A DNA stretch of 46,382 nt from Campylobacteraceae bacterium (lineage in GTDB: Bacteria; Campylobacterota; Campylobacteria; Campylobacterales; Campylobacteraceae). A model generated the notes under the pieces. The model made no database searches. It was not told where the DNA came from and saw nothing but the letters and a program-made list of their open reading frames with translations. The position numbers and the translations under genes were made by a program. The stretch lies in contig JAITAB010000053.1 in assembly GCA_031284315.1 (NCBI GenBank), positions 1 through 46,382 on the forward strand. The letters are read 5' to 3'. Below, piece after piece: positions 18,569 through 26,926 of this stretch (positions within the stretch are counted from its first letter, which is position 1; every line of letters begins with the position of its first letter).

Positions 18569-19351
18569 ATTTAAAAGATAGCAGATTTTCGCGCCGTACA
18601 AAAATATCACCCATGAGATATATACCCATACAAATAAAAACAACGCTACGCTAAAAGGTCCGTAAATCGTCTGATATATTTGGTTGTGAGTTGCATATAA
18701 CACGAAAAGAGTTTTTGAAATATACCATATAAATGACGCCAAAAACGATGAGAGCGCGCCTGCTCTGAAATATATTTTCGCGCCTGAGGATATCATGTAA
18801 ATGGTAAAAAACAGCGTCCACACGACAAGATATGGGAAAATTTCTAAGATATTTATATAATCAAGCCCGTAACTGTCCAAAAAATCCTGCATCGCGCCGG
18901 AGAGATAAAACGAAACGCCAAGCAGTATCGGAGCTAGCGTTACAAGCGTCCAGTACGATGAGAGCGACTGCCAAAAAGAACGCGGCGCTGCATGCATGAT
19001 TTTATTGAAAATGCCCTCGTAATCTCTGAAAAACAGCACCGAAACCACAAGCATGCTCACAAAGCCGAATATCCCGATTTGCGTAGTATTGCCCAAAAAT
19101 TTGTCTATATATTCGGAAATTACGGATGGATTTGAGGGCGAAAGAGAGTTGAATATAAAAATTTTTATCGTATTGTAATGTTTCTCAAAGCTCGGCAATT
19201 TCGTAACTACGGAGAAAGTCAAAAGCAAAACGGGGATAACGGAGAGTATCGTATGAAAACTAAGGCTTGATGAGTAAGTCATCAAATCCTTATCGTTTAT
19301 GCGCAAAATAAGTTTCCAAATATCTTTGCACGCCTGTACGATTTTTGACAT
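18455..19351 (-). CDS. YihY/BrkB-family inner membrane protein
   Basis: Six-helix membrane protein, about 298 residues, of the family once mislabelled RNase BN; true function unknown. The start of the core reads MTYSSSLSFHTILSVIPVLL and the last helix ends VWVYISWVIFLYGAKICYLL near residue 262. The remaining ~36 residues are Lys/Arg/Gln/Glu-rich and lie entirely in the antisense of comEC, so they may have been gained by loss of an original stop. A TTG one codon earlier is possible, but the ATG at 19351 forms a TGATG junction with the glcD stop. Third gene of pgbA-like - glcD - yihY. Confidence 0.85.
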   Translation of the reverse strand: MSKIVQACKDIWKLILRINDKDLMTYSSSLSFHTILSVIPVLLLTFSVVTKLPSFEKHYNTIKIFIFNSLSPSNPSVISEYIDKFLGNTTQIGIFGFVSMLVVSVLFFRDYEGIFNKIMHAAPRSFWQSLSSYWTLVTLAPILLGVSFYLSGAMQDFLDSYGLDYINILEIFPYLVVWTLFFTIYMISSGAKIYFRAGALSSFLASFIWYISKTLFVLYATHNQIYQTIYGPFSVALFLFVWVYISWVIFLYGAKICYLLNSAYQKKKETAAKERQRQHKNTASHRAKRKSDINQEQP

Positions 19352-20739
19352 CAATCAAGCCCCATTTTGTAAGGATTTAGTATATTATTCGGGTCAAACG
19401 CTTTTTTTATGGAGCAAAAAAGATTCATCTCCGTATCTGTAAAAGCCATTTTCATGAACGGCGCTTTTGATATGCCGATACCATGTTCGCCGCTTAGCGT
19501 GCCGCCAAGATCAACTGCCGCCCTGAAAATCTCTTCTATCGCCTTGTGTCCGATTTCTACCTGTTTTTTATCGCTGCCGTCCACCATGACATTTGTATGC
19601 ACATTGCCATCGCCCGTATGCCCAAAACATGGAATCAATATATCGTATTTTTTTGAGATTTTATCTATTTCATCAAGCAGTTCGGGTAATTTACTGCGCG
19701 GCACGGTAACATCTTCATTGAGTTTTTTGCTTCCGTAAACCGTAATGCTCTGAGAGCAGTTCCGCCTCGCAAACCACAAATCTTTCGCTTCATTTTCATC
19801 TTTTGCTATTTTAAATTCATTGCATCCGTTCTGCTTAAACACTTCGTCTATTTTTGCCATCTGCTCGTCTAAAAGATTTTGTACGGGCGCGTCCACATCT
19901 GTTATCAGTATCGCGCCCGCATCCATGGGAAGCCCTTTTTTAAATCTCTGCTCCACCGCTTTTATACTGAGATTATCCAAAAACTCCATTGCAACGGGCG
20001 TTATGCCTTCTGCAAAAGTTTTATAAACCGCGCTCATGGCGTGTTTAACGCTTGGAAAAACGCCAAAAGCCGTTTTTGTAAATTTGGGTTTTGTTATGAG
20101 TTTCAGAGTTATTTCCGTAATGACGGCAAGCGTGCCTTCGGAAGCTATCAAAATGCCCGCGATATTGTATCCCGCCACATCTTTAATCGTGCGTTTTCCC
20201 GCTCTTATTATCTCTCCGTTTGGCAGTACTGCGCGCAAAGCCATGACATAATCTTTCGTTATGCCGTATTTCGCCGCTCTCATGCCGCCCGCGTTTTCGC
20301 TGACATTGCCGCCTATCGTGGAGTGTTCTTCGCTTGCAGGATCGGGCGGATAAAACAGTCCTTTTGCCTCAACGGCTTTTTGCAGTTCCATATTTATGAC
20401 GCCGGGCTGTACTACCGCGACCATATTATCCATGTCAATTTCAAGAATTTTATTCATGTGTTTTTCAAAAGCGAGTATAATACCGCCTTTGACGCTTAAA
20501 GAGCCGCCTGTAAATCCGCTTCCCGCGCCTCTTGGCACAATGATAATGCCGTTTTTATCACAGTATCGCAGAACTTCGCTCACATCTTTTTCATCGCGCG
20601 GAAACAAAACGGCGTCAGGGTTAAATCTGTTTCTTGTAGCGTCATACGAATAGGCTATCAAATGCGCTTTGTCGGTGTAGATATTTTCGTTTCCGACTAT
20701 ACCGCTCAAAGCTTTTACATGCGCCAAGCCAAGACTCAT
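19351..20739 (-). CDS. glcD: FAD-linked oxidase, glycolate oxidase GlcD type
   Basis: 462-residue FAD enzyme of the PCMH/VAO family that oxidises 2-hydroxy acids such as glycolate or lactate. The FAD-binding domain includes PRGAGSGFTGGSLSVKGGI (about 68-86), STIGGNVSENAGGMRAAKYG (about 141-160) and IKDVAGYNIAGILIASEGTL. The C-terminal domain holds the metal- and substrate-binding GHTGDGNVHTNV and SGEHGIGISK. No Fe-S partner (GlcF) lies next to it. H. pylori has glcD beside pgbA and csd3, as I recall, matching the order here. It overlaps both neighbours by a few bases. Confidence 0.9.
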   Translation of the reverse strand: MSLGLAHVKALSGIVGNENIYTDKAHLIAYSYDATRNRFNPDAVLFPRDEKDVSEVLRYCDKNGIIIVPRGAGSGFTGGSLSVKGGIILAFEKHMNKILEIDMDNMVAVVQPGVINMELQKAVEAKGLFYPPDPASEEHSTIGGNVSENAGGMRAAKYGITKDYVMALRAVLPNGEIIRAGKRTIKDVAGYNIAGILIASEGTLAVITEITLKLITKPKFTKTAFGVFPSVKHAMSAVYKTFAEGITPVAMEFLDNLSIKAVEQRFKKGLPMDAGAILITDVDAPVQNLLDEQMAKIDEVFKQNGCNEFKIAKDENEAKDLWFARRNCSQSITVYGSKKLNEDVTVPRSKLPELLDEIDKISKKYDILIPCFGHTGDGNVHTNVMVDGSDKKQVEIGHKAIEEIFRAAVDLGGTLSGEHGIGISKAPFMKMAFTDTEMNLFCSIKKAFDPNNILNPYKMGLD

Positions 20740-21473
20740 TTTAAGCCCAAAAGACGCTTATAATATTCGCTGTAATTTGTTATCTCTTTATTGCCCAAAA
20801 CAATAGGCGAAGTTTTGACATTGTCGGATATGCGGCTATAAAACGGTACGATAGTATGTTCGCTGATAACGGGTATCTTAAAGGCTTTTACTACTTTAAA
20901 CGAAATGCAGTCCACAAAATATCCCAAATCGTCCATGTTAAATGTAATAAGTCCCGCCATATTAACGCTGCACATTTCGCGGAAGCGTTTTCTGTCGGGG
21001 TTTGGGATATATCTTTTAGCCAAAAACGCCGCCGTAACATCAGGGTGTATCCACTCCATATCTATAAAAAAGTCGGTTATTTTTTTGAATGATTCGTAAT
21101 TTGGAACTACTATAAGAGAACGCCCGTAAAGATAGTTGAGTTTCACGATATCGCCGGCTTTGGGCGTAACGGATAAGCGCGGAAAATTATTTTGCGCGAG
21201 ATTATCAAAAGGGAGAAGCTCAAGTACCGCTTTTGTGCCGTTTTTACTTGCAACTATAGCTCGGGACATTATAAAAGACTCTTCATTTTCAAATGAATAT
21301 ATTACGATGCCGCTTGAGCCTGTCATGATAGAAGGCGAATCTTCTATAATGGCTATATTTTTTTCTACCGATAATAATTTGGTTTCATACTCGTCAAACA
21401 GAGGTTTATCGTATGCTGCAAAAACAAAAGCTACAGGCAATAATAAAATCGTAAATAATCGTTGCAACAGCAA
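20736..21473 (-). CDS. PgbA N-terminal-domain protein (plasminogen-binding protein-like)
   Basis: 245 residues. An N-terminal signal sequence (LFTILLLPVAFVFAAYDK) suggests export. The rest resembles the N-terminal domain of Helicobacter PgbA, including ITGSSGIVIYSFENEESFI-type strands and a C-terminal PFYSRISDNVKTSPIVLGN segment. The Helicobacter proteins are considerably longer; the coiled tail is absent here. The protein ends in lysine, the residue type used for plasminogen binding, but this may be chance. Start TTG with AAAGG upstream. First gene of a three-gene operon with glcD and yihY. A general envelope role is as likely as plasminogen binding. Confidence 0.72.
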   Translation of the reverse strand: MLLQRLFTILLLPVAFVFAAYDKPLFDEYETKLLSVEKNIAIIEDSPSIMTGSSGIVIYSFENEESFIMSRAIVASKNGTKAVLELLPFDNLAQNNFPRLSVTPKAGDIVKLNYLYGRSLIVVPNYESFKKITDFFIDMEWIHPDVTAAFLAKRYIPNPDRKRFREMCSVNMAGLITFNMDDLGYFVDCISFKVVKAFKIPVISEHTIVPFYSRISDNVKTSPIVLGNKEITNYSEYYKRLLGLK

Positions 21474-21620
21474 AATATACCTTTGTGAAATTTGATAAAA
21501 AAAGGATTATACAATAATTGATTTTAAAAAAGATTAATAAGAGAGGTCATAACATAAAAATATAAGAAAAAATAGGCTAAAATTTTTATTTTTATTTCAA
21601 TAATTTAAATAAGGTCTTTC

Positions 21621-22808
21621 ATGATACGAATAATTTTTTTCATTATCCTTTTTGTAAGTTTGGCTTTCGGCACAAGAGCGGAAGACCATTATTGGGAAAA
21701 GGGTGAAACATTTTTGAAGTTTTTGGAGAAAAATTCGCTGCCCTTTTCATTATATTGGGGGCTTGATATAGAAGACAAGGAGATGGCGGCGGAGATATAC
21801 GCGGGCACCAAATACTACATACTGCGCGGCGATGAGGACGATATAAGGCAGATATTGATTCCTGTTGCAAGCGGGGAATTGCAGCTGCATATATATAAAG
21901 AAAAAGACGAAGATTATACCGTGCAGTTTACCCCTGCGGCGTATCAGGAAAGCGAAAAAGAGCTTGTGTTTAAATTGCAGTTATCGCCTTATCAGGACAT
22001 TATCGCGCTTACAAACAGTACGCTTTTGGCGCGCGAATTTGTGAACTCATTTCAGGGAAATATAGATTTTAAAAGGCTAAGAGAAGGAACGGAATTTGTA
22101 CTTTTATATAAGGAAAAAACAAGGCTCGGCTCGCATTTTTCAAATCCTCTGATAAAAGCCGCTATGGTGGATACAAAAAGCAAAAAAGAGTATGTTTTTT
22201 ATTATGAGCCTAAGGGCAGATATTACAATAACGACGGTAAAGAGATAGAGGGCTTTTTTCTCATGACGCCGCTTAAATATACAAGAATTTCATCGCCGTT
22301 TACTCTTAAAAGATGGCATCCTGTTTTGCAAAAATACCGCGCCCATTACGGTATAGATTACGCCGCGCCGATAGGGACGCAAGTCAAAGCGGCAGGAGAC
22401 GGCAAAGTAACATTTGTAGGACCCCAGAACGGATACGGCAAAACTGTGAAGATTGCGCATGAGGGCGGATATTCCACGCTTTACGCGCATTTAAACGGCT
22501 TTGCCAAATCCCTTAAAAACGGCAAATATGTAAAAAAAGGCGAACTTATAGCTTATGTGGGCAATACGGGCGTGAGTACGGGGCCGCATCTGCATTTTGG
22601 ACTTTATAAAAGCAATCAGCCGATAAATCCCGCGAGCGTCATAAAAGTCGCCAAAAGCGCGCTTTCCGGCAAAGAAAAAACAGAATTTAACAAATATACC
22701 GAAGTCATGAAAGAAAAAATCGCCGAAGCGCAGGCAAAAGGCGTCATACCAGAAATGGACGGAAGTTTTGTTTATGTGATTGACATAGCGGATAACGCGG
22801 ACAGTTAA
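21621..22808 (+). CDS. csd3: M23 family metallopeptidase, Csd3/HdpA-like
   Basis: Exported LytM-type zinc peptidase of 395 residues that trims peptidoglycan; Csd3 of H. pylori has endopeptidase and carboxypeptidase activity needed for helical shape. Signal peptide RIIFFIILFVSLAFGTRA, then an inhibitory/OB-like region of ~200 residues. The catalytic domain lies at about 225-345: HYGIDYAAPIGTQV gives the His and Asp zinc ligands, and TGPHLHFGLY supplies H-x-H. The length is close to Csd3. Divergent from pgbA-glcD, the same neighbours as in H. pylori. AAGG precedes the ATG. Confidence 0.88.
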   Translation: MIRIIFFIILFVSLAFGTRAEDHYWEKGETFLKFLEKNSLPFSLYWGLDIEDKEMAAEIYAGTKYYILRGDEDDIRQILIPVASGELQLHIYKEKDEDYTVQFTPAAYQESEKELVFKLQLSPYQDIIALTNSTLLAREFVNSFQGNIDFKRLREGTEFVLLYKEKTRLGSHFSNPLIKAAMVDTKSKKEYVFYYEPKGRYYNNDGKEIEGFFLMTPLKYTRISSPFTLKRWHPVLQKYRAHYGIDYAAPIGTQVKAAGDGKVTFVGPQNGYGKTVKIAHEGGYSTLYAHLNGFAKSLKNGKYVKKGELIAYVGNTGVSTGPHLHFGLYKSNQPINPASVIKVAKSALSGKEKTEFNKYTEVMKEKIAEAQAKGVIPEMDGSFVYVIDIADNADS

Positions 22809-22816
22809 GGCAAAAA

Positions 22817-23392
22817 ATGCGCGGCAAGATTAAAATTTTAAGAATGGAAGAAAATATCAAATCCCCATATATCCAGCCGTTTAGCGTTTTTTATGAAGAG
22901 GGCGGCAAAGAGAAAAGATGGGATTGCGTCAAAACTCACGACAGTGTCGCATGTATCCTTTATCATACCGAAAAAAAAGCCCTCGTTTTAGTCAAGCAGT
23001 TTCGTCCAGCCGTTTATGTAAACGACCAAAAAAGCGACGGTTTTACTTATGAAATGTGCGCGGGCATACTTGACAAAAACGAAAGCGAAGAGCAGACCAT
23101 GCGCGAGGAAATACTTGAAGAGTGCGGCTATGATGTGCCTCTTTTGGGGATTGAACGGCTCTTTACATTTTATACGGGAGTTGGTTTTTCAGGCTCCAAA
23201 CAGACGCTGTTTTTTGCCCAGATAGACGAAAGTATGAAAAAAAACAGCGGCGGCGGCGTGCATAACGAACAAATAGAGATATTTTATCTGCCCGTATCGC
23301 AGGCAAAAGCCTTCATGCATGACGAAAGCAAACCCAAAACGGGCATTACGATGTTCGCGATAATGTGGCTTTTTGAGAGATATAAATTTTGA
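22817..23392 (+). CDS. Nudix hydrolase, NDP-sugar diphosphatase type
   Basis: 191 residues. Nudix hydrolases cleave a nucleoside diphosphate linked to another group. The Nudix box starts at Gly of GILDKNESEEQTMREE and continues ILEECGYD; the usual Arg-Glu is Glu-Glu here, with Arg one residue earlier. The following FYTGVGFSGSKQTLFFAQ resembles the ADP-ribose/UDP-sugar diphosphatase group. Start at 22817 was chosen for AAGG six bases upstream; an ATG at 22844 is also possible. It begins 8 bp after the csd3-like gene, so they are probably co-transcribed. Substrate not determinable. Confidence 0.85.
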   Translation: MRGKIKILRMEENIKSPYIQPFSVFYEEGGKEKRWDCVKTHDSVACILYHTEKKALVLVKQFRPAVYVNDQKSDGFTYEMCAGILDKNESEEQTMREEILEECGYDVPLLGIERLFTFYTGVGFSGSKQTLFFAQIDESMKKNSGGGVHNEQIEIFYLPVSQAKAFMHDESKPKTGITMFAIMWLFERYKF

Positions 23393-23408
23393 GGAAAAAT
23401 TTTAAAAT

Positions 23409-23492
23409 ATGTGGGAAATTATAGATATAATCGCGGCTGTATTACTTGCCGCATGCGTCATTTATTATGTATATAAAAACGGAATAAGATAA
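23409..23492 (+). CDS. 27-residue single-helix membrane micro-protein
   Basis: A 28-codon frame (ATG to TAA) encodes MWEIIDIIAAVLLAACVIYY followed by VYKNGIR. It is almost entirely one transmembrane helix with a positive tail. It is related at both DNA and protein level to the first ~27 codons of the next gene (MSIWEIIGIIAAVLVVLFIV), which starts 10 bp later. It therefore looks like a partial tandem duplication of that gene's 5' end. There is a weak AAATTTTAAAAT upstream and no clear ribosome binding site. It could be a real micro-protein or a remnant. Confidence 0.5.
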   Translation: MWEIIDIIAAVLLAACVIYYVYKNGIR

Positions 23493-23501
23493 GGAAGTTA
23501 A

Positions 23502-24056
23502 ATGAGTATATGGGAAATTATCGGCATAATCGCGGCGGTATTAGTCGTTTTGTTTATTGTCTATTTTATAGTAGATGCAAATAAAAATGCCAAAGCAGAA
23601 AAAGAGTTTCTTGATAATTTGAAAGAGAGTCATGGATTTGATATTGCATATCAAATTACAGGCACAAACGCTCAAAAAGTAAAAGGCATTTTGCTTGATA
23701 ACAGCGCTCAAAAAATAGCTCTTGTCAAGAATAATGTCATTCAAATGCGTCCGTTTAACGATTTAATATCATTTGAGATAATTACGGATGTGAAAACCGA
23801 AACCGAAACAAAAGGGACAAGCCAAGACGGATTGTTTTCAAATACTGCAGTGCATAAAGGAACGACTACGACTATGACTGTAACGACAAGTGTAAAAATA
23901 AAAATAATATTTGACGATTTGGATAATCCTTCATATGAGTTGGATTTGATAAAAGAGTTATATATGAGTGAAAAAAAAGCAATTGACGAAGCGTCCAAAA
24001 TCAATGATTATTTAAGTGTCATTGTTCATAGAAATCAGCAAAAACTCGCGAAATAA
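23502..24056 (+). CDS. Single-pass membrane protein of unknown function
   Basis: 184 residues, not recognised. One N-terminal transmembrane helix (about 3-26, IWEIIGIIAAVLVVLFIVYFI) is followed by a charged segment (NKNAKAEKEFLDNLKE) and a soluble domain rich in beta strands. A run of threonines (HKGTTTTMTVTTS, about 124-136) lies mid-protein. The C-terminus is helical (SEKKAIDEASKINDYLSVIV). AAGGAAG precedes the ATG. The domain pattern is reminiscent of small bacterial PH-like or DUF proteins, but I cannot assign a family. Confidence 0.8.
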   Translation: MSIWEIIGIIAAVLVVLFIVYFIVDANKNAKAEKEFLDNLKESHGFDIAYQITGTNAQKVKGILLDNSAQKIALVKNNVIQMRPFNDLISFEIITDVKTETETKGTSQDGLFSNTAVHKGTTTTMTVTTSVKIKIIFDDLDNPSYELDLIKELYMSEKKAIDEASKINDYLSVIVHRNQQKLAK

Positions 24057-24084
24057 CAACAAGCGAAGTATATGTGCCTCCTAT

Positions 24085-24231
24085 GTCATTCCCGCGCAGG
24101 CGGGAATCCAAAAAGAATTTAAAAAACAATAAAAAAATCCAAATTAAACATTTTATCGTTATTTTTTGTTCTATTTTACGCTTTTATATTTTAGAATTAT
24201 TAGTTTGGATTCCCGTTTTCACGGGAATGAC
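24085..24231. mobile_element. MITE-like RS-A module, copy 3 (diverged core)
   Basis: 147 bp with intact inverted ends (GTCATTCCC and GGGAATGAC). The right half of the core keeps TTTTATATTTTAGAATTATTAG, close to the other copies, but the left half is diverged and lacks the GACAATATGAAAAG segment. It is probably the oldest copy in the window. Confidence 0.6.
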
Positions 24232-24378
24232 GAAAAGGTATCGCGTTACTTCCGAGACTGAATGGCAATTAAAATACAGTGAAATCCATTTCATTCCCTC
24301 CTTCCTTCCGTGTCATTCCCGCGCCGAACGACAAGCGGAGCGCATATCGTGAGGGAATGCGGGAATCCAAACCTTTTC

Positions 24379-24528
24379 GTCATTCCCACGTAGGTGGGAA
24401 TCCAAAAAGAATACTTACAAACAAAAACAATATGAAAAAAATTGATATTTTATAACTCTCTTTTATTTTCTTTCACATTTTTATGTTTTAGAATTATTAG
24501 TTTGGATTCCCGTTTTCACGGGAATGAC
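24379..24528. mobile_element. MITE-like RS-A module, copy 4
   Basis: 150 bp. The ends are ATTCCCACGTAGGTGGGAAT on the left and ATTCCCGTTTTCACGGGAAT on the right. The core includes CAATATGAAAAAAATTGA and ATAACTCTCTTTTATTTTC, closely matching copies 1, 2 and 5. Only ~150 bp from copy 3. Confidence 0.7.
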
Positions 24529-24571
24529 ATAGTGGGTCGCGGGAATGACGGAGGTTTTATATTTTGCGCGT

Positions 24572-25183
24572 TTATTCGCTTTTGCCGACGCTCAAAAGCT
24601 TGTCTCTTAATCTGTCCAAAAACTCCTGTTTTGTCTCGCCTTCTTTTAATTTTACGACGCTTCCCGCAATAAGTGTGCAAAGAAAAGGCAGAGGGATAAA
24701 ATGCCCTTTGGGCATAACTCTTTTCAAATTATCAAGCCAAATCGGAACTATCTCGATGCTCGGATTTTCTTTTGCCAGCAGATAGATTCCGGACTTGAAA
24801 GGCAGCAGCGTATCCTCTTTGTTTCTTGTGCCTTCGGGAAATATGATAATGGAATAACCATCTTTCAGAGCTTCGGATACAGGTTTTAGAGGATTTAGGG
24901 TTTTTGAGTTTCTATCAACCAAAACCGCGTTGAACATGCTGCGTATCATAAATCTGTGAACGGGCGTTTTTGTCCAATAATCCGCCGCCGCGACGGCTCT
25001 TGTATTTTCCCGTATCTTTTTCGGCAGAGCCGACCAAATAAGTACGAAATCGGCATGAGAGCTGTGATTGGCGTAATATATCCGCTGTTTTTCAAGAGGT
25101 TCGCATCCTCTCCATATAAGTCTTACGCCCGTTAGAATTTTCGCAAAAACTATCAGTAAAACTACGCAAATTTTATCAAACAT
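24572..25183 (-). CDS. plsC: 1-acyl-sn-glycerol-3-phosphate acyltransferase family (PlsC)
   Basis: 203-residue membrane acyltransferase that attaches an acyl chain to a lysophospholipid or lysophosphatidate. H-x4-D motif at NHSSHAD (about residue 40), the substrate motif FPEGTRN (about 115-121) and IVPIWLDN further on. One N-terminal hydrophobic helix (VVLLIVFAKILTGV). It starts 9 bp after ynbC with a GGAG ribosome binding site, so it belongs to the lnt-ynbBAC cluster. Whether it is the housekeeping PlsC or a cluster-specific acyltransferase cannot be told from this window. Confidence 0.88.
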   Translation of the reverse strand: MFDKICVVLLIVFAKILTGVRLIWRGCEPLEKQRIYYANHSSHADFVLIWSALPKKIRENTRAVAAADYWTKTPVHRFMIRSMFNAVLVDRNSKTLNPLKPVSEALKDGYSIIIFPEGTRNKEDTLLPFKSGIYLLAKENPSIEIVPIWLDNLKRVMPKGHFIPLPFLCTLIAGSVVKLKEGETKQEFLDRLRDKLLSVGKSE

Positions 25184-25192
25184 AAAAATCTC

Positions 25193-26926
25193 CTAATTAC
25201 GCACGGCGGCAGAAACTGTAAAAATCCCCCAAATATCAATGCGCATCGTTATCTTTGTAAATCCCGCGTTTTGTACCAACTGATCCATCTCTCTTGTCGT
25301 TCGCCTGCGCATAACCCACGGTTTGCCGTCTCGATGGCTTGGCAAAACCCTTGCGATGTATTCAAGCTGAGGATGCCACGGCTGTCCCGTATATATAAGA
25401 AAACTGCCGCTTTGCATGGAGGAGGCTAAACCTTCAAGAGAGTTTTTTATCATATCGTTATCGCCGAATAGTTCATATAAGCCCGAAACTATCGCGAGCG
25501 TAGGTTTAATTGCTAAAGACGCGAAAGAATTTTTATCAAACGCGTCCCCATGTTCAAACTTCACAATTTCATCAAGATTTTTGGCTTTTATCAGCTCCTG
25601 CCCATTTTTCACATTTATATCGCTAAAATCTCTAAGCAGTACGGAATTTGGCAAAGGTCTCATTTGGCTGACGCTGTCTAATACATACCTTCCGCCGCCC
25701 GCGGCTATATCGACAATATCAACGCTTTTGCCTTCGTTTCTTAATTTTTCCGCGCAAAATTTCAAAAGCTCTTCCAAATGAATTTTGCGTACCCTAATGC
25801 CGCGCCAGCCGATAGACCTTAGATAGATAAAATCCGCAAACGCGCCAAATTCGGTAACGCCCGAAGGTTGGTTTTTGTAAATATAATCAAGCGAGCTTCC
25901 CGAATCAAATCCTCTCTCAAATCCCAGCTTTACGCCGTCTGATATTGTGCTTGCGTATTTGACGATAGACCTGTTCAAGCTCCAGTAAATATTTTTGAAA
26001 AATCCCGCGCTCATGGACAATCTATCAGCTTCCGCTCTTGTGCAGCCTATCTTGTCTGCGTCCAAAAGGGACGGGAATTTCGGTGCGCTCTCGAAGCATT
26101 TCAGTATAAATCTTTTTATCTTTTCTATGACCAAACGCCGCTCTTTTTCGCCGAAAATATCGTGATAAAAATTCGGCTCTTCATGAAGCTCTTTTTGCGC
26201 TCCGCTTAAATTGTTAAAAAATCTTTTTTGCGCGCCTTTTTTTACTACAAAATCCTTTCCCGCGATGAACATTTGTATCGGCGTGTAGATAGCGTTTGCG
26301 TCCTCAACGACTCTTTTTGAAGCCGCGCGCGCTCCCAATAAAATCTTTACAGGTATATCTTTTGTTATTTCCATGTCTTCGTTATAGGAATTGATTTTCT
26401 CCTCGTCGTGCGTTAAAAACGAGGCTTTAACATAACTTTTGACTTTAAAATTTCCTCTCAAATTGTAAAGCAAATTTAGTCCGCTCAAAGCAAACGGCAC
26501 AAAAAGCCTGATATTAAACGCGCATGCTCCCAAAACCAAAGCCCTTATGTTCGGCGCGTAATCGTGCGCCCATAAAACCGCCGCGACCGCGCCGATACTT
26601 TGCGCTATAACGGCTATGTTTTCTTCTTTTATGCCGTAAGCGTTTTTGATATATTCTACAAAATACTGCAAATCTTTAGCGAAATCGGCAAACTCCGCAT
26701 CGTCGGCGTTTTGCGATTTTGATTTGCCGCACCCTCTCATGTCCCACGCGAAAAATTCAAACTCTTCAAGCTCCAGTTCGCCTACGAGATGCGCTATCCT
26801 TAAAGAGTGTTCATGACCTCTATGAAGCAAAATGAGAGCTTTTTTATCGCCCTCTTGGCGCTTGCCTGCCCAATATTTATAGTGTATATCGCTTCCGTCG
26901 AAGCTTTTAAAACTGCCGCTATCCAT
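25193..26926 (-). CDS. ynbC: Bifunctional alpha/beta hydrolase - SAM methyltransferase (YnbC-like)
   Basis: 577-residue fusion, close in length to E. coli YnbC. The N-terminal half is an alpha/beta hydrolase: oxyanion region ILLHRGHEHS, nucleophile Ser110 in AQSIGA (not the usual G-x-S-x-G), probable acid Asp225 in IAGKDFVV and His255 in NFYHDIFG. The C-terminal half is a class I methyltransferase with SAM motif I VDIAAGGGRYVLD at about 405-417 and acidic DFSD and HGDAFD segments. No experimental activity is known to me. A plausible role is hydrolysis plus methylation of a lipid head group. It overlaps the CDP-alcohol transferase gene by 8 bp. Confidence 0.85.
   Translation of the reverse strand: MDSGSFKSFDGSDIHYKYWAGKRQEGDKKALILLHRGHEHSLRIAHLVGELELEEFEFFAWDMRGCGKSKSQNADDAEFADFAKDLQYFVEYIKNAYGIKEENIAVIAQSIGAVAAVLWAHDYAPNIRALVLGACAFNIRLFVPFALSGLNLLYNLRGNFKVKSYVKASFLTHDEEKINSYNEDMEITKDIPVKILLGARAASKRVVEDANAIYTPIQMFIAGKDFVVKKGAQKRFFNNLSGAQKELHEEPNFYHDIFGEKERRLVIEKIKRFILKCFESAPKFPSLLDADKIGCTRAEADRLSMSAGFFKNIYWSLNRSIVKYASTISDGVKLGFERGFDSGSSLDYIYKNQPSGVTEFGAFADFIYLRSIGWRGIRVRKIHLEELLKFCAEKLRNEGKSVDIVDIAAGGGRYVLDSVSQMRPLPNSVLLRDFSDINVKNGQELIKAKNLDEIVKFEHGDAFDKNSFASLAIKPTLAIVSGLYELFGDNDMIKNSLEGLASSMQSGSFLIYTGQPWHPQLEYIARVLPSHRDGKPWVMRRRTTREMDQLVQNAGFTKITMRIDIWGIFTVSAAVRN

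Larger units (their letters stand above)
24057..24571. repeat. Intergenic repeat array 3, between convergent genes
   Basis: No gene is supported. Exact ATTCCC-N8-GGGAAT copies are at 24088-24107, 24209-24228, 24382-24401 and 24506-24525. The copy at 24382 has compensating changes (ACGTAGGT in the middle) that keep the palindrome. A composite RS-C unit is at 24312-24368. Two RS-A modules are listed separately. The array fills the space between the 3' ends of the membrane-protein gene and plsC, where these hairpins could also act as terminators. Confidence 0.9.
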
